A stretch of DNA of 38,906 nt from Oscillospiraceae bacterium. Lineage in GTDB: Bacteria > Bacillota > Clostridia > Oscillospirales > Oscillospiraceae. The stretch spans positions 1 through 38,906 of the forward strand of contig JAFXYD010000117.1 in NCBI GenBank assembly GCA_017541995.1, given 5' to 3'. The notes under the pieces are model-generated. The model ran no database searches. It was not told where the DNA came from and saw only the letters and a program-made list of their open reading frames with translations. The stretch's first letter is position 1. Each line of letters starts with the position of its first letter. Positions 26,642-35,300 of the stretch are shown one piece after another. A program made the position numbers and the translations under genes.

Positions 26642-26777
26642 CCTTATCAAGAGTGGCGGAGGGACCGGCCCTGTGAAGCCCGGCAACCTGCATGTGCAAG
26701 GTGCCAAATCCGGCGAGTAAATCGGCAGATGAGGAACCCATCCTTCGCATCCTGCCGCCCTGATGAGGCGGTTTTTT
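26642..26777 (+). promoter_or_regulatory. SAM-I (S-box) riboswitch with terminator
   Basis: The conserved S-box core is easily read: CTTATCAAGAG, GGCGGAGGGA, GGCCCTGTGAAGCCCGGCAA, then GGTGCCAAATCC and GATGAGG. The closing helix pairs CTTATC (26643-26648) with GATGAG (26728-26733, one G-U). The aptamer is followed by CCGCC (26755-26759) / GGCGG (26767-26771) and six T (26772-26777), an intrinsic terminator. When S-adenosylmethionine is plentiful, metK transcription should stop here. GATGAGG occurs both in the closing helix and in the terminator loop. Confidence 0.96.
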
Positions 26778-26878
26778 CTTTGCCTCCCCCGGGGAAAGGC
26801 GCTCCGGCGCCCGGGCCGGGGGATGCGGCGGCGTACCCCGCCGCGCCAAACCAATCGCGACAAGAAAGGAATCACGAC

Positions 26879-28021
26879 ATGTTAAAACGCATCTTTACCT
26901 CTGAATCCGTCACCGAGGGCCATCCCGACAAGGTCTGCGACCAGATCTCCGACGGCGTGCTGGACGCCATTCTGGCCCAGGATCCCATGGCCCGGGTGGC
27001 CTGCGAGACCGTCACCGCCACCGGCATGGTGCTGGTGGCCGGGCAGATCACCTGCGACTGCTTCGTGGACATCGCCCAGGTGGCCCGGAACACCCTGAAG
27101 CAGATCGGCTACGACTCCGCCGAGTCCGGCTTCAACGGCAACACCTGCGCCGTGCTTACCGCCATCGACGAGCAGTCCGGGGACATCGCCATGGGCGTCA
27201 ACGCCTCCTATGACGACAAGTCCATCGGCGCCGGGGACCAGGGCATGATGTTCGGCTTCGCCTGCGACGAGACCAAGGAGCTGATGCCCGCCCCCATCGG
27301 CTACGCCCACAATCTGACCAGGGCCCTCTCCGAGCTGCGCAAGAGCGGGCAGCTTCCCTGGCTGCGGCCCGACGGCAAGAGCCAGGTTTCCGTCCAGTAC
27401 GACGATCAGGGCAACCCCGAGCGCATCGACACCGTGGTGGTCTCCACCCAGCACGCGGACTGGATCGGCATCGACGAGCTCCGCAGCCAGGTGGTGGAGC
27501 AGGTGATCCGCCCCAATCTGCCCAAGCGCCTGCTGGACGCCGACACCAAATTCTTCGTGAACCCCACGGGCCGCTTCGTCCTGGGGGGTCCCGCCGCGGA
27601 CACCGGCCTCACGGGCCGGAAGATCATCGTGGACACCTACGGCGGCTACGCCGCCCACGGCGGCGGCTGCTTCTCCGGCATGGACCCCACCAAGGTGGAC
27701 CGCTCCGCCGCCTATATGGCCCGGTGGATCGCCAAGAACATCGTGGGGGCCGGTCTGGCCCGGAAGTGCCAGATCGAGCTGGCCTACGCCATCGGCGTGG
27801 CCCAGCCCGTCTCCGTGCTGGTGGAGAGCTACGGCACCGGCAAGCTCAGCGACGCGGAGCTCTCCGCCCTGGTGCGGGAGCGCTTTGACCTCCGCCCCGC
27901 CGCCATCATCGAGCGGCTGGATCTGCGGCGGCCCATCTACCAGCCCACCGCGGCCTACGGCCACTTCGGCCGCCCCGACCTGGATCTCCCCTGGGAGCGG
28001 TTGGAGGATAGCCTGTTCTGA
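26879..28021 (+). CDS. metK: S-adenosylmethionine synthetase, with FSGKD lysine replaced by Met
   Basis: A 380-residue methionine adenosyltransferase that makes S-adenosylmethionine from methionine and ATP. ATG at 26879 follows AAAGGA; the open frame continues 50 codons upstream through the riboswitch leader and is not used. Family motifs are present: H15 in [40 protein letters not shown] and [11 protein letters not shown]. One key position differs: the GGG-FSGKD lysine (K265 in E. coli numbering, a phosphate-contacting active-site residue) is methionine here, M268, in GGGCFSGMD (codon ATG at 27680). Either this is tolerated, a sequencing error, or the enzyme is altered. It is transcribed alone between the riboswitch and a strong terminator. 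Confidence 0.95.
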   Translation: MLKRIFTSESVTEGHPDKVCDQISDGVLDAILAQDPMARVACETVTATGMVLVAGQITCDCFVDIAQVARNTLKQIGYDSAESGFNGNTCAVLTAIDEQSGDIAMGVNASYDDKSIGAGDQGMMFGFACDETKELMPAPIGYAHNLTRALSELRKSGQLPWLRPDGKSQVSVQYDDQGNPERIDTVVVSTQHADWIGIDELRSQVVEQVIRPNLPKRLLDADTKFFVNPTGRFVLGGPAADTGLTGRKIIVDTYGGYAAHGGGCFSGMDPTKVDRSAAYMARWIAKNIVGAGLARKCQIELAYAIGVAQPVSVLVESYGTGKLSDAELSALVRERFDLRPAAIIERLDLRRPIYQPTAAYGHFGRPDLDLPWERLEDSLF

Positions 28022-28022
28022 T

Positions 28023-28071
28023 ATGCAAAAACGCGGAAGCAGAGGCAAGCTCTGCTTCCGCGTTTTTGCAT
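28023..28071. terminator. Perfect 22-bp terminator after metK
   Basis: Arms 28023-28044 and 28050-28071 pair exactly around loop GCAAG, with a T5 near the end and A5 at the start, so it can work in both directions. Confidence 0.93.
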
Positions 28072-28092
28072 CGATTGAGATTTGTCAAAGAG

Positions 28093-28228
28093 AATGAAAC
28101 TATGAAACTATGAAAAATATGAAAATATCGAGGTATTTTCCATATCTCCGATATGGAAAATGATAGTTCAAATCGTCCCGAAGGGACACCGAAATAGTTT
28201 CATAGTTTCATTATTTCATAGTTTCATG
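28093..28228. mobile_element. MITE-like element with GAAACTAT terminal inverted repeats
   Basis: The left end repeats ATGAAACTATGAAA (28094-28107 and 28102-28115); the right end has two copies of its complement TTTCATAGTTTCAT (28198-28211 and 28214-28227). Inside are a perfect 11-bp hairpin (28136-28146 / 28150-28160, loop TCC) and GTCCC-GAA-GGGAC. It is about 136 bases long, far richer in A/T than its surroundings, and without coding potential. It lies between convergent metK and the SLH gene. No transposase is seen nearby. Confidence 0.65.
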
Positions 28229-28234
28229 GATTTC

Positions 28235-29365
28235 TCAGCCTTCGTTTTCCCGGCTGGCCTCATACAGCAGCCTGGCCGCCTCCAGGCGGGTCAGGGGAGC
28301 GTCGGGGGCGTCGCTTTGGGCGGCGGGCAGAGCCCCCTCCGGGTCAAAGACCCGGGCGGTGAGCATCGCCGCCTCTCCCCGGGTGATGGGCTCGTTGGGC
28401 CGGAAGACCAGATCCCCGGCCTGGCTCTCGCCGTCCACCAGGCCCCGCCGCAGGGCGGAGGCCAGATAGGGCCGCAGCCAGGGGGCCGCCTCCCCGGCGT
28501 CGGCAAAGGCGGAGACCGGCAGGCCGATCTCGGGGTTGATGCCCGCCAGATCCATCACCATGGCCAGATACTCCCCCCGGCTGACGCTGCGCTCCGGGCC
28601 GAAGCTCAGCCGCTGATCGATGAGCTCCCCGCCGAAGAGCCCCGTCTCCCGGAGCCACAGGGCCTCAAACTGCTGATCCCGGTCCAGATCCGCGAAGGTC
28701 TGGGCGTCGCTGGGCTTGCGGATGGTGATCCGCACCGTGGCCGGGGCGGAGACCCGGCCCGCCGCGTCCGTCACGGTGAAGGTGAAGCTGTCCTCTCCCA
28801 CCTTGTTCTTCCGGGGGGTGTAGACGTAGCTGCCGTCCTCCAGAAGCTCCACCGTGCCCCGGCGGGGCTTGTTCTCCAGCCGGAAGACCAGGGCGCTGCC
28901 CGCCCCGTCCTTTGCCCGGAGCTGACCCCGGTTGGGGAGATTGCGCCAGGTCTCCAGGGTGCCCTCCAGGGCCGTGGGGGCCTCGTCCTCCCGGGGCTCC
29001 AGGTGGAAGGTCTTGACCGCGGCCTCCCCCAGGCGGCCGTCGGCGTAGGGCAGGAAGCGCAGCTCCGCCTCGCCCCCGGCCCGGGGCTCCACCCGGATCC
29101 GGGCCAGATCCCCCCGGGCCACCGCGTCCCCGGCCCGCAGGAGCCGGGTCCCCAGCAGGACCCGGGCCTGCTCCGGAGCGGGCAGGGCCGTCAGAAAGAC
29201 CCCCTCCAGGCTCTCCCGGCCGTCCAGCTCCTCCCGGGAGAAGCAGTAGATCCCCGCCTCCTCCGGGGCCCCCGCCGCGCTGTCCGCTGCCGCGGGCAGC
29301 ACCAGGCAGAAGCAGAGGGCCAGCGTCAGAACCGCCTTGCAAAAAACCATCAGATGCGCTTGCAC
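28235..29365 (-). CDS. Secreted protein with cadherin/Ig-like domain and SLH domains
   Basis: A 376-residue surface protein. The start is GTG at 29365, nine bases after GGAGG; an in-frame ATG six codons later is an alternative. Signal peptide about 1-28. Residues 30-120 are unrecognised. Residues about 125-222 resemble a bacterial cadherin/Ig-like repeat (LEDGSYVYTPRKNKVGEDSFTFTV in outline is the typical VNDPP-type core). Residues about 224-376 form two clear SLH domains, and perhaps a degenerate third, for attachment to cell-wall polymer. It probably has a structural or binding role; no catalytic motif is visible. It lies downstream of the PAP2 gene on the same strand, but a terminator-like hairpin containing its ribosome site separates them. 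Confidence 0.82.
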   Translation of the reverse strand: MQAHLMVFCKAVLTLALCFCLVLPAAADSAAGAPEEAGIYCFSREELDGRESLEGVFLTALPAPEQARVLLGTRLLRAGDAVARGDLARIRVEPRAGGEAELRFLPYADGRLGEAAVKTFHLEPREDEAPTALEGTLETWRNLPNRGQLRAKDGAGSALVFRLENKPRRGTVELLEDGSYVYTPRKNKVGEDSFTFTVTDAAGRVSAPATVRITIRKPSDAQTFADLDRDQQFEALWLRETGLFGGELIDQRLSFGPERSVSRGEYLAMVMDLAGINPEIGLPVSAFADAGEAAPWLRPYLASALRRGLVDGESQAGDLVFRPNEPITRGEAAMLTARVFDPEGALPAAQSDAPDAPLTRLEAARLLYEASRENEG

Positions 29366-29368
29366 AAA

Positions 29369-29406
29369 AAACTACCTCCTTCGATTGAACTCGTCGGAGG
29401 TAGTTT
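29369..29406 (-). terminator. Terminator-like hairpin enclosing a ribosome binding site
   Basis: Read on the minus strand, AAACTACCTCC (29406-29396) pairs exactly with GGAGGTAGTTT (29379-29369), followed by more T. The 3' arm is the GGAGG ribosome site of the GTG start at 29365. The hairpin can end PAP2 transcripts and, if read through, hide the ribosome site of the SLH gene. Confidence 0.78.
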
Positions 29407-29438
29407 TCGCAGTTTCGGGAAAAGTATGCGAGAATTTG

Positions 29439-30377
29439 TCAGGATTTCTTCGCGCCGATCCGGGCCCAGAAGGGGAAGCTCAGGGGCCAGACGGCTCCGG
29501 CGAAGACCACCATGCAGAAGTAGCGCAGGGCGTTCCAGACGTAGTCCTCGGAGATCAGCCCGAAGAGCTTTTTCAGCGCCACCCGGATGCCCAGGAGAAG
29601 AGCGATGCCCAGCACGGCCTTGCAGATCTGGCCCGGCAGGGGGGCCTTCTCGGAGAAATTGGTCCTCCGGTCCGCGGTGTAGGCCACGATGAGGCCCAGC
29701 AGGCAGCCCAGCAGGGTGTAGGCGTTCTTCAGACCCTCGTTGTAGTTGCTGATCTGGGTGACGGGATCCACGACGTGAACCTCCGCCGGGAAGTCCCAGA
29801 GCAGCAGGAAGGCCAGATAGGCCAGGGCCAGCAGGGTCATGCAGCCCAAAAAGCCGTACATATATCGGGGGCTTTCCTTGGCCCGCCGCAGGACGGGCTC
29901 CATGACGATGACCAAAATCACAGCCATTCCCATGGCCGCCCCCACGTCGGAGGGATAATGGGCCCCCAGGTACATCCGGGAGAAGCCCACCAGCAGGGCC
30001 AGGGCGATCAGGACCCAGCGCAGCCAGTTTCGTTTGGCGGTGCGGGCGATGCCGCCGAAGGTGCCCACGGCGTTCTGGGTGTGGCCGCTGGGGAAGGAAT
30101 AGCCCGTGGCGCCGCTCTTGGCGGACTCCACCACGGTGAAGGAGGGATCCTGGATCCAGGGCCGGGGGACCCGGAAGATCAGCTTCATCCACTGGTTCAG
30201 CACCGTGCCCACGAAGCCCACGGAGAGGATGTAGTAGCCCCTCCACTTGTCCACGCACCAGAACAGGAGAATGGCCACGGCCATAAAGACCGTCTCCTCT
30301 CCCAGAACGGTGACGCCCTGCATCAGCTTGTCCAGCAGCGGAAAGCGGATGCCCTCCAAAAGTTTCAGAAAGTCCAT
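29439..30377 (-). CDS. PAP2-superfamily membrane phosphatase
   Basis: A 312-residue membrane phosphatase of the PAP2 (type 2 phosphatidic acid phosphatase) superfamily, acting on lipid phosphates such as undecaprenyl pyrophosphate or phosphatidyl compounds at the outer face. ATG at 30377 follows GGAGG. The full three-part signature is present: K65-x6-R72-P73, P96-S-G-H99 and S133-R134-x5-H140-x3-D144. H99 and H140 should be the catalytic histidines. About eight membrane segments are visible; four after residue 150 form a C-terminal membrane half not found in minimal PAP2 enzymes. It lies downstream of the RodA-type gene, so lipid-carrier recycling for cell-wall synthesis is a plausible role, but the substrate is not shown. 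Confidence 0.9.
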   Translation of the reverse strand: MDFLKLLEGIRFPLLDKLMQGVTVLGEETVFMAVAILLFWCVDKWRGYYILSVGFVGTVLNQWMKLIFRVPRPWIQDPSFTVVESAKSGATGYSFPSGHTQNAVGTFGGIARTAKRNWLRWVLIALALLVGFSRMYLGAHYPSDVGAAMGMAVILVIVMEPVLRRAKESPRYMYGFLGCMTLLALAYLAFLLLWDFPAEVHVVDPVTQISNYNEGLKNAYTLLGCLLGLIVAYTADRRTNFSEKAPLPGQICKAVLGIALLLGIRVALKKLFGLISEDYVWNALRYFCMVVFAGAVWPLSFPFWARIGAKKS

Positions 30378-30400
30378 CGTGTGCCTCCTGTATTGTACTG

Positions 30401-30451
30401 TCATTTCGAGCGAAGCGAGAAATCCGTTCCCGGTTCCCGATTCCCTGTTCC
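30401..30451. repeat. TCATTTCGAGCGAAGCGAG repeat plus GGGAAC 8-mers
   Basis: GTCATTTCGAGCGAAGCGAG is a variant of a widespread bacterial intergenic palindrome; its inverse (CTCGCTGCGCTCGAAATGAC) occurs in the arrays at 110-135, 195-215 and 32155-32180. It is followed by short degenerate repeats CCCGGTTCCC/GATTCCCTGTTCCC. It lies between the RodA-type and PAP2 genes. Confidence 0.75.
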
Positions 30452-30452
30452 C

Positions 30453-31607
30453 TTAATATCTCGGCTGAATATAGGGCGACTTCGCCTCCGGGTCCGGGCG
30501 CATGTGGATGCTGGAGATCAGCCCCATGGCCAGGTAGAGGGTGACGATGGAGGAGCCGCCGTAGCTGACGAAGGGGAGGGTCAGGCCGATGACCGGGAAG
30601 ACGCCGATGCACATGCCCACGTTGATGAGGATCTGGAAGATCAGCATGGCGGCAATGCCCACGCAGATGAGGCGGTTCATATAGTTGGGGGTCTTGACGC
30701 CCACGTGGATGCAGCGGGCCACAATGGCCGTCAGCAGCAGCAGGGTGAAGAGACAGCCCAAAATCCCCAGCTCCTCCCCCACGGCGGAGAAGATGAAGTC
30801 GGTGTGCTGGGCGGCAATGGCGTGGTTCTGGAGCATGGAGCCCCGGAAGAGCCCCTGGCCCGAGATGCCGCCGCCGGAGAGCATGGCCACGGAGCGGTTG
30901 GTGTCCCAGCGGACGCCCTTGCCGCTGGGGTCGATGCTGGGGTCGAAGAACATCATGATGCGGTCCTTCTGGTCGCCGCGGACGAAGTATTTCCAGGCGA
31001 TGGGGAAGAGGGCCGCCGCCGCCAGCATGCCCATCAGGAACCACCCGGCCCGGATGCCTCCCACGTAGGCCACCACCAGGAAGATGAACAAAAAGACGAT
31101 GGCGGAGCCCGCGTCCCGGGAGATCACCACGATCAGGCCCATCATAAAGAGGGTCTGGAGGGTGACGGAGGCCACGGATTTCACCGAGGAGAGCTTGCTG
31201 CGGTTGTTGCTCATGGTCTTGGCCAGGGCGATGATGAAGGTGATCTTGCAGATCTCCGCGGGCTGGATGTTCACGGGCAGCAGGGGCAGATCCAGCCAGG
31301 CGTTGTTGCCGGTGTTGCCCTCCACGCCCCAGACCAGCAGGGTGGACATAAAGACCAGGTTGAAGGCCATCAGCAGCTCCCGGTGCTCCGCCAGGATCTC
31401 GATGTCCACCAGGGACACCCCCACGTAGAGCAGGATCCCCAGCAGCAGGGCGGCGCTCTGGACGATCACATAGCGGTTGGAGCCGCTGTAGCGGGTGGCG
31501 CTGGCAATGATGACGATGCCGAAGACCGAGGTGACCACGCACAAAAACAGCAGCAGCAAATCGCCCCGCCGATAAAACTCCGTCAGCCCGTTCCAGATGC
31601 GCCGCAC
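30453..31607 (-). CDS. rodA: RodA/FtsW/SpoVE-family peptidoglycan polymerase
   Basis: A 384-residue SEDS glycosyltransferase that polymerises lipid II for cell elongation or division. GTG at 31607 is preferred, about eight bases after AAGGGGGG; a TTG at 31613 gives two more residues but is too close to the ribosome site. About ten membrane segments are seen. Family regions are GNTGNNAWLDLPLLPVNIQPAE (in place of the usual GxxRWI...QPSE), VISRDAGSAIVFLFIF (the DLGTA/S region), the large outer loop with GVRWDTNRSVAMLSGGGISGQG, FIFSAVGEELG, and GLTLPFVSYGGSS. RodA is favoured over FtsW by length and the short tails. It has its own promoter and no visible partner penicillin-binding protein. Confidence 0.9.
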   Translation of the reverse strand: MRRIWNGLTEFYRRGDLLLLFLCVVTSVFGIVIIASATRYSGSNRYVIVQSAALLLGILLYVGVSLVDIEILAEHRELLMAFNLVFMSTLLVWGVEGNTGNNAWLDLPLLPVNIQPAEICKITFIIALAKTMSNNRSKLSSVKSVASVTLQTLFMMGLIVVISRDAGSAIVFLFIFLVVAYVGGIRAGWFLMGMLAAAALFPIAWKYFVRGDQKDRIMMFFDPSIDPSGKGVRWDTNRSVAMLSGGGISGQGLFRGSMLQNHAIAAQHTDFIFSAVGEELGILGCLFTLLLLTAIVARCIHVGVKTPNYMNRLICVGIAAMLIFQILINVGMCIGVFPVIGLTLPFVSYGGSSIVTLYLAMGLISSIHMRPDPEAKSPYIQPRY

Positions 31608-31661
31608 GCCCAAAGCCCCCCTTCGGAATGTAAAACGCCCTGTCAGCGTGTTTGTTTTGCT

Positions 31662-31690
31662 ATTATATCATTTTTTTTGACTTGTGTAAA
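31662..31690 (-). promoter_or_regulatory. Sigma-A promoter of the RodA-type gene
   Basis: On the minus strand TTTACA (31690-31685), a 17-base spacer rich in A and TATAAT (31667-31662). Confidence 0.85.
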
Positions 31691-31720
31691 GGGGGAATTG
31701 CGGGGAATGGCGCACGCCCG

Positions 31721-31935
31721 GCGCCGGCAATCTGCCGGCCACACGCCCCGCCCGTAGGGGCGGTCATCGGCCGCCCGCCGTTCCCCGCTCCGCCCGCCTG
31801 TAGCGCCGGCAATCTGCCGGCCATGCGCCCCGCCTGTAGGGGCGGTCATCGGCCGCCCTTCCCCGCCCGTAGGGGCGGTCACTGACCGCCCGCCGCACCC
31901 CGCACCCCGCCGTAGCGGCGGTCATTGACCGCCAC
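31721..31935. repeat. Array of GTAG-led hairpin units
   Basis: At least six hairpins lie in a row: 31723-31739 (GCCGGCAATCTGCCGGC), 31754-31777 (GTAGGGGCGGTCATCGGCCG), 31800-31822 (GTAGCGCCGGCAATCTGCCG), 31836-31858, 31869-31892 (GTAGGGGCGGTCACTGACCG) and 31912-31935 (GTAGCGGCGGTCATTGACCG). The GTAG is constant while both stem arms change together. Spacers are short C-rich tracts (CCCCGC). The gene-free stretch 31608-32328 consists of this array, an A/T repeat, a second array and a terminator. Confidence 0.87.
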
Positions 31936-31960
31936 ATGCACCCGGCCCACGGGCGAATTT

Positions 31961-32035
31961 GGAATTGAAAATTGAAAGTTGAAAATTGAAAATGGTGGTG
32001 TTTTCAAATTGCCATTTGAAAACATTGAAATAGGG
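31961..32035. repeat. A/T-rich repeat, second copy of the GTTTTCAAAT hairpin
   Basis: GAATTGAAAATTGAAAGTTG and further AAAATTGAAAATG are followed by GTGGTGTTTTCAAATTGCC and its inverted arm, matching 17538-17606 almost base for base over about 60 bases. Confidence 0.85.
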
Positions 32036-32049
32036 GACGGGAGTTACGG

Positions 32050-32258
32050 ATTGCCACGCCAGTGTGCGCACTGGCTCGCAATGACAATATCGGGATGTTT
32101 CTGCCGTAGGGGACGGGTTCCCCGGCCCGCGGTTCCCGCTGTGACACGGGGGACGGATTTCTCGCTGCGCTCGAAATGACAAATCCGTAGGGGCCGGGTT
32201 CCCCGGCCCGCCGTTCCCCGCCGTAGCGGCGGTCATTGACCGCCACATGCACCCGGCC
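32050..32258. repeat. Composite array: ATTGCCACG palindrome and GTAG units
   Basis: The palindrome at 32050-32088 is followed by GTAGGGGACGGGTTCCCCGG units at 32106 and 32187 (81-base period) with the same linker as the array at 60-305, then a unit at 32223 whose sequence through CACATGCACCCGGCCC repeats that at 31912-31948. Confidence 0.85.
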
Positions 32259-32287
32259 CGCCGTTCCCCGGCCCGCGGTTCCCGCGC

Positions 32288-32320
32288 AAAAAAACCGGGG
32301 CCCTCCTGCGAGGGCCCCGG
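32288..32320 (-). terminator. Terminator of the giant surface-protein gene
   Basis: CCGGGGCCCTC (32295-32305) and GAGGGCCCCGG (32310-32320) form a perfect 11-bp stem, followed on the minus strand by seven T (32294-32288), nine bases after the stop codon. Confidence 0.93.
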
Positions 32321-32328
32321 GGCGGTGT

Positions 32329-35300
32329 TTATTCGGCCGGCTTGGCGTAGATCTGGAAGACGTATTTGGAGTCCTGATCCCCCTTGTAGCCGTAGGTGGT
32401 GAAGCCGCTGTAGTATTCCAGCGCCTGGTTCTTATTGTCGTTGTAGGCGGCGTTGGTGCTGTGGACCACCACGGTGCCGGCCTCGGCGTTCAGAACCTCC
32501 AGATACCACAAGCTGTACTCGTTGGGGCTCTCCTCGAAGCTCATTCCGTTGCCGGTGGGGGCGCTGGTGAGGTACTTGCCGTCTGCCATCTTCAGGCGGA
32601 AGTTGACGCTGTCGCCCTCGGGATATTCCACGGTGTAAACCGCCGCGCCCTCCACGGGCTCCAGCTTGTTTTCCACGGGCTCCGCGGCGACGCCGTTCAC
32701 CTTCGTGCCATTGAGGCTGTCGGCCAGAACCAGCTTCCCGGCGGGATAGTAGATCAGAACCCGGTCGCCCTGGCTGAGGGCGGTGCTCAGGGTAAAGCCG
32801 TCGGCGGGGACCGCGGGCTTCTCCGTCAGCCCCTCCAGGGCGGCCCGGAGGGCGTTGCGGGCCTCGGTGACGGCCCGCTGGTCCTTGTCGGGGTCGGCCA
32901 TGACGGCCTTGGCGGCGGCCAGAGCCTGGTCCAGGGCGGCCAGACTGGCCTCGGTGTAGAGGCTGCGGTCCAGGGCCTCGGCCTCGGCAATGGCGGCCTC
33001 CAGCTCCGCGGTGTCCAGCTCGGCGGCCCAGATCACCAGCTCGTCCCGGGCCCGAACCCGGAGCCGCTTGATGTAGAGGCTGGGATCGTCCACGATGACA
33101 GCGCCGTCGGCGCCGCCGTTCTCCTCGTCCACGTCCCGGGAGCCGATGCCGATGCCCTCGATGTTCATGCCCACGGCGATGCCGTCCAGGGCGTGGGACT
33201 CCTTCTGGATGTAGCCGTTGATGAAGAACATGGCCTCCTCGCCGGAGCCGTCGTCCACGTAGATCTTGTCGACGACGCCGGCAGTCTCATGGATCTCGGT
33301 GATGACGCCGGTGACCTTCATGAGGTTGCCGATGTTGTCGTCGCGCATGGCCTCGGCGCAGCTGACCTTGGTGGGCTCCAGGGGCTTCACGTCGTTGGAG
33401 ATGACCTGGATGGAGCCGTTGTAGTCGTTGGAGAGGTTCAGCTCGATCTCGCCGCAGTAGTAGGTGACGCCGCCGTGGACCCGCACCTGCTCGCCCACGA
33501 AGTAGTAGCCGGAGACGGGGAAGCAGTTGATGCCTCGGGTCTCGTCCTGGACGTAGATGCAGTCGAAGAAGGCAGTGTCCTTGTCATAGTCGGAGGCGTT
33601 GGCGGTGACGGTGCCCTCCACGGTGAACTCCTGGCCCACCTCGCCCTTGTGGACCTCCGCGATGGGGGTGATCTCCCCGTCGAAGGGGCCGTTCTTGATG
33701 AAGTCCAGGATGTTGCACACCAGCATGTAGTTCTCGTACTGCTCGTTGGCGGCGATGCCGTACTTCAGATCGTAGTTGGAGATGAAGGTGGCGCCGGAGC
33801 AGACCAGCCAGCCGCCGCCGGAGAGCTTCTCCGCGGTGGCCAGGGCGAAGCCGCTGCCCATCTTTGCCATGACGGTGTCCTTCTCATAGTCGGGCACGTA
33901 GGCGGAGCCGGTGAAGTTGTCCTTGTAGTTGGCGATCCAGGTGGTGGGATAGGGGGCGATGAGGGTGGTGACGGCGCTGTCCGCCTTGGGCAGCTCCAGA
34001 CCCGCGTTCTCCGCGAACTTCTTCAGAATCACGGCCACCTGGGCCCGGGTGGCGGTGCCCTTGGGCTGCAGCAGGGTTTCCTCCCCCACCTTGTTGCCGC
34101 TGATGAGGCCGTTGGCCACGGCCCAGCTCAGGGCCTTCCTGGCCCAGCTGCTGGCGCTGCCGGCGTCGGGGAAGACGGACAGATCCGCCTGGGCGCTGAG
34201 ATCCAGGCCCGCGGACTCGGCGTACTTGTAGAGGAAGGCGGCCAGCTCCTGGCGGGTGACGCTGCCCTTGCGGTCAAAGCGATCGGCGCTCTTGCCGCTG
34301 GTGATGCCCTGCTCCAGGGCCCAGAGGATGGCCTTGTAGGAGTAGTTGGAGCTCTTCACGTCGGTGAAGGGGTTTTCGATGTCGGCCGCGGGCTTGCCCG
34401 CCAGCTGCCAGAGGATGGTGACGAACATCTCCCGGGTGAGCTTGGCGCTGGGGCCGAACTTGTCGGCGCCGGTGCCGGACATGAGACCGTGCTCCAGCAC
34501 GAAGTCCACGGCGCTGTGATACCAGCTGCTGCGCTTCACGTCGGTGAAGCCCAGGCAGGGATCAATGGTGATGCCGGTGCCGTTGTACCACTGGTAGCTG
34601 CCGTTGGTGGAGGGGACGATGCCCTGGGTGAAGAGATGGTCCCCCACCAGATCCCGGCCGTCGAAGTAGACGCGGTAGGCCTCGTTGGCCTTCTCGTCGT
34701 TGTCCACCACGATGCCCCGGACGAAGCGGGTCTTGGCGCCGATGGCCTCGTTCACCAGGTTGGAGAGGTTGGCGGAGGAGTAGTAGTGCTCGTAGGGGGC
34801 GTCCGCGGGATCCTCGGGATCGTAGCGGTCGGACTTGGAGAAGCTCAGAATGGTGCCGCCCTTGGCCGCGTAGTCCGCCAGGGCCTCCAGCTCGTCGGCG
34901 GTCCAGACGGCGGGCAGGCCGTCGCCCTTGACTCTGGGCACGGTGATAAGCACCGCCTTGAAGCGGGCCAGGTTCTCCTTGGTCATCTCGCCCTTGTCGA
35001 TGTACTTGCAGAGGATGCCCCGCTGGGCGCAGATGTCGATGAAGTTGCCCTCGTTGCCGGCGTAGTCGCCGGAGACGTAGAAGTTGTCGTGGCCCTTGTC
35101 CAGGCCGATGTAGGTCATCATCTCCGGGGGATAGGAGGTCTCGGAGATGGTCTTGGTGTAGCTCAGCTCCTTGCCCTTGAAGACCACCTGGAAGCTGACG
35201 GTGATCTCATAGCTCTTGACGGCGGCGGGCTCGGTGGCGGAGGGGGTGAAGGGAACCTGGATCTGCTCGGTCTTGCCGGGCTCCACAACGCCCTCCAGGC

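Noticed and set aside
26729-26878. N-terminal extension of MetK by 50 codons
   Set aside because: These codons lie in the riboswitch closing helix and terminator; [10 protein letters not shown] matches the normal family start and has its own ribosome site.
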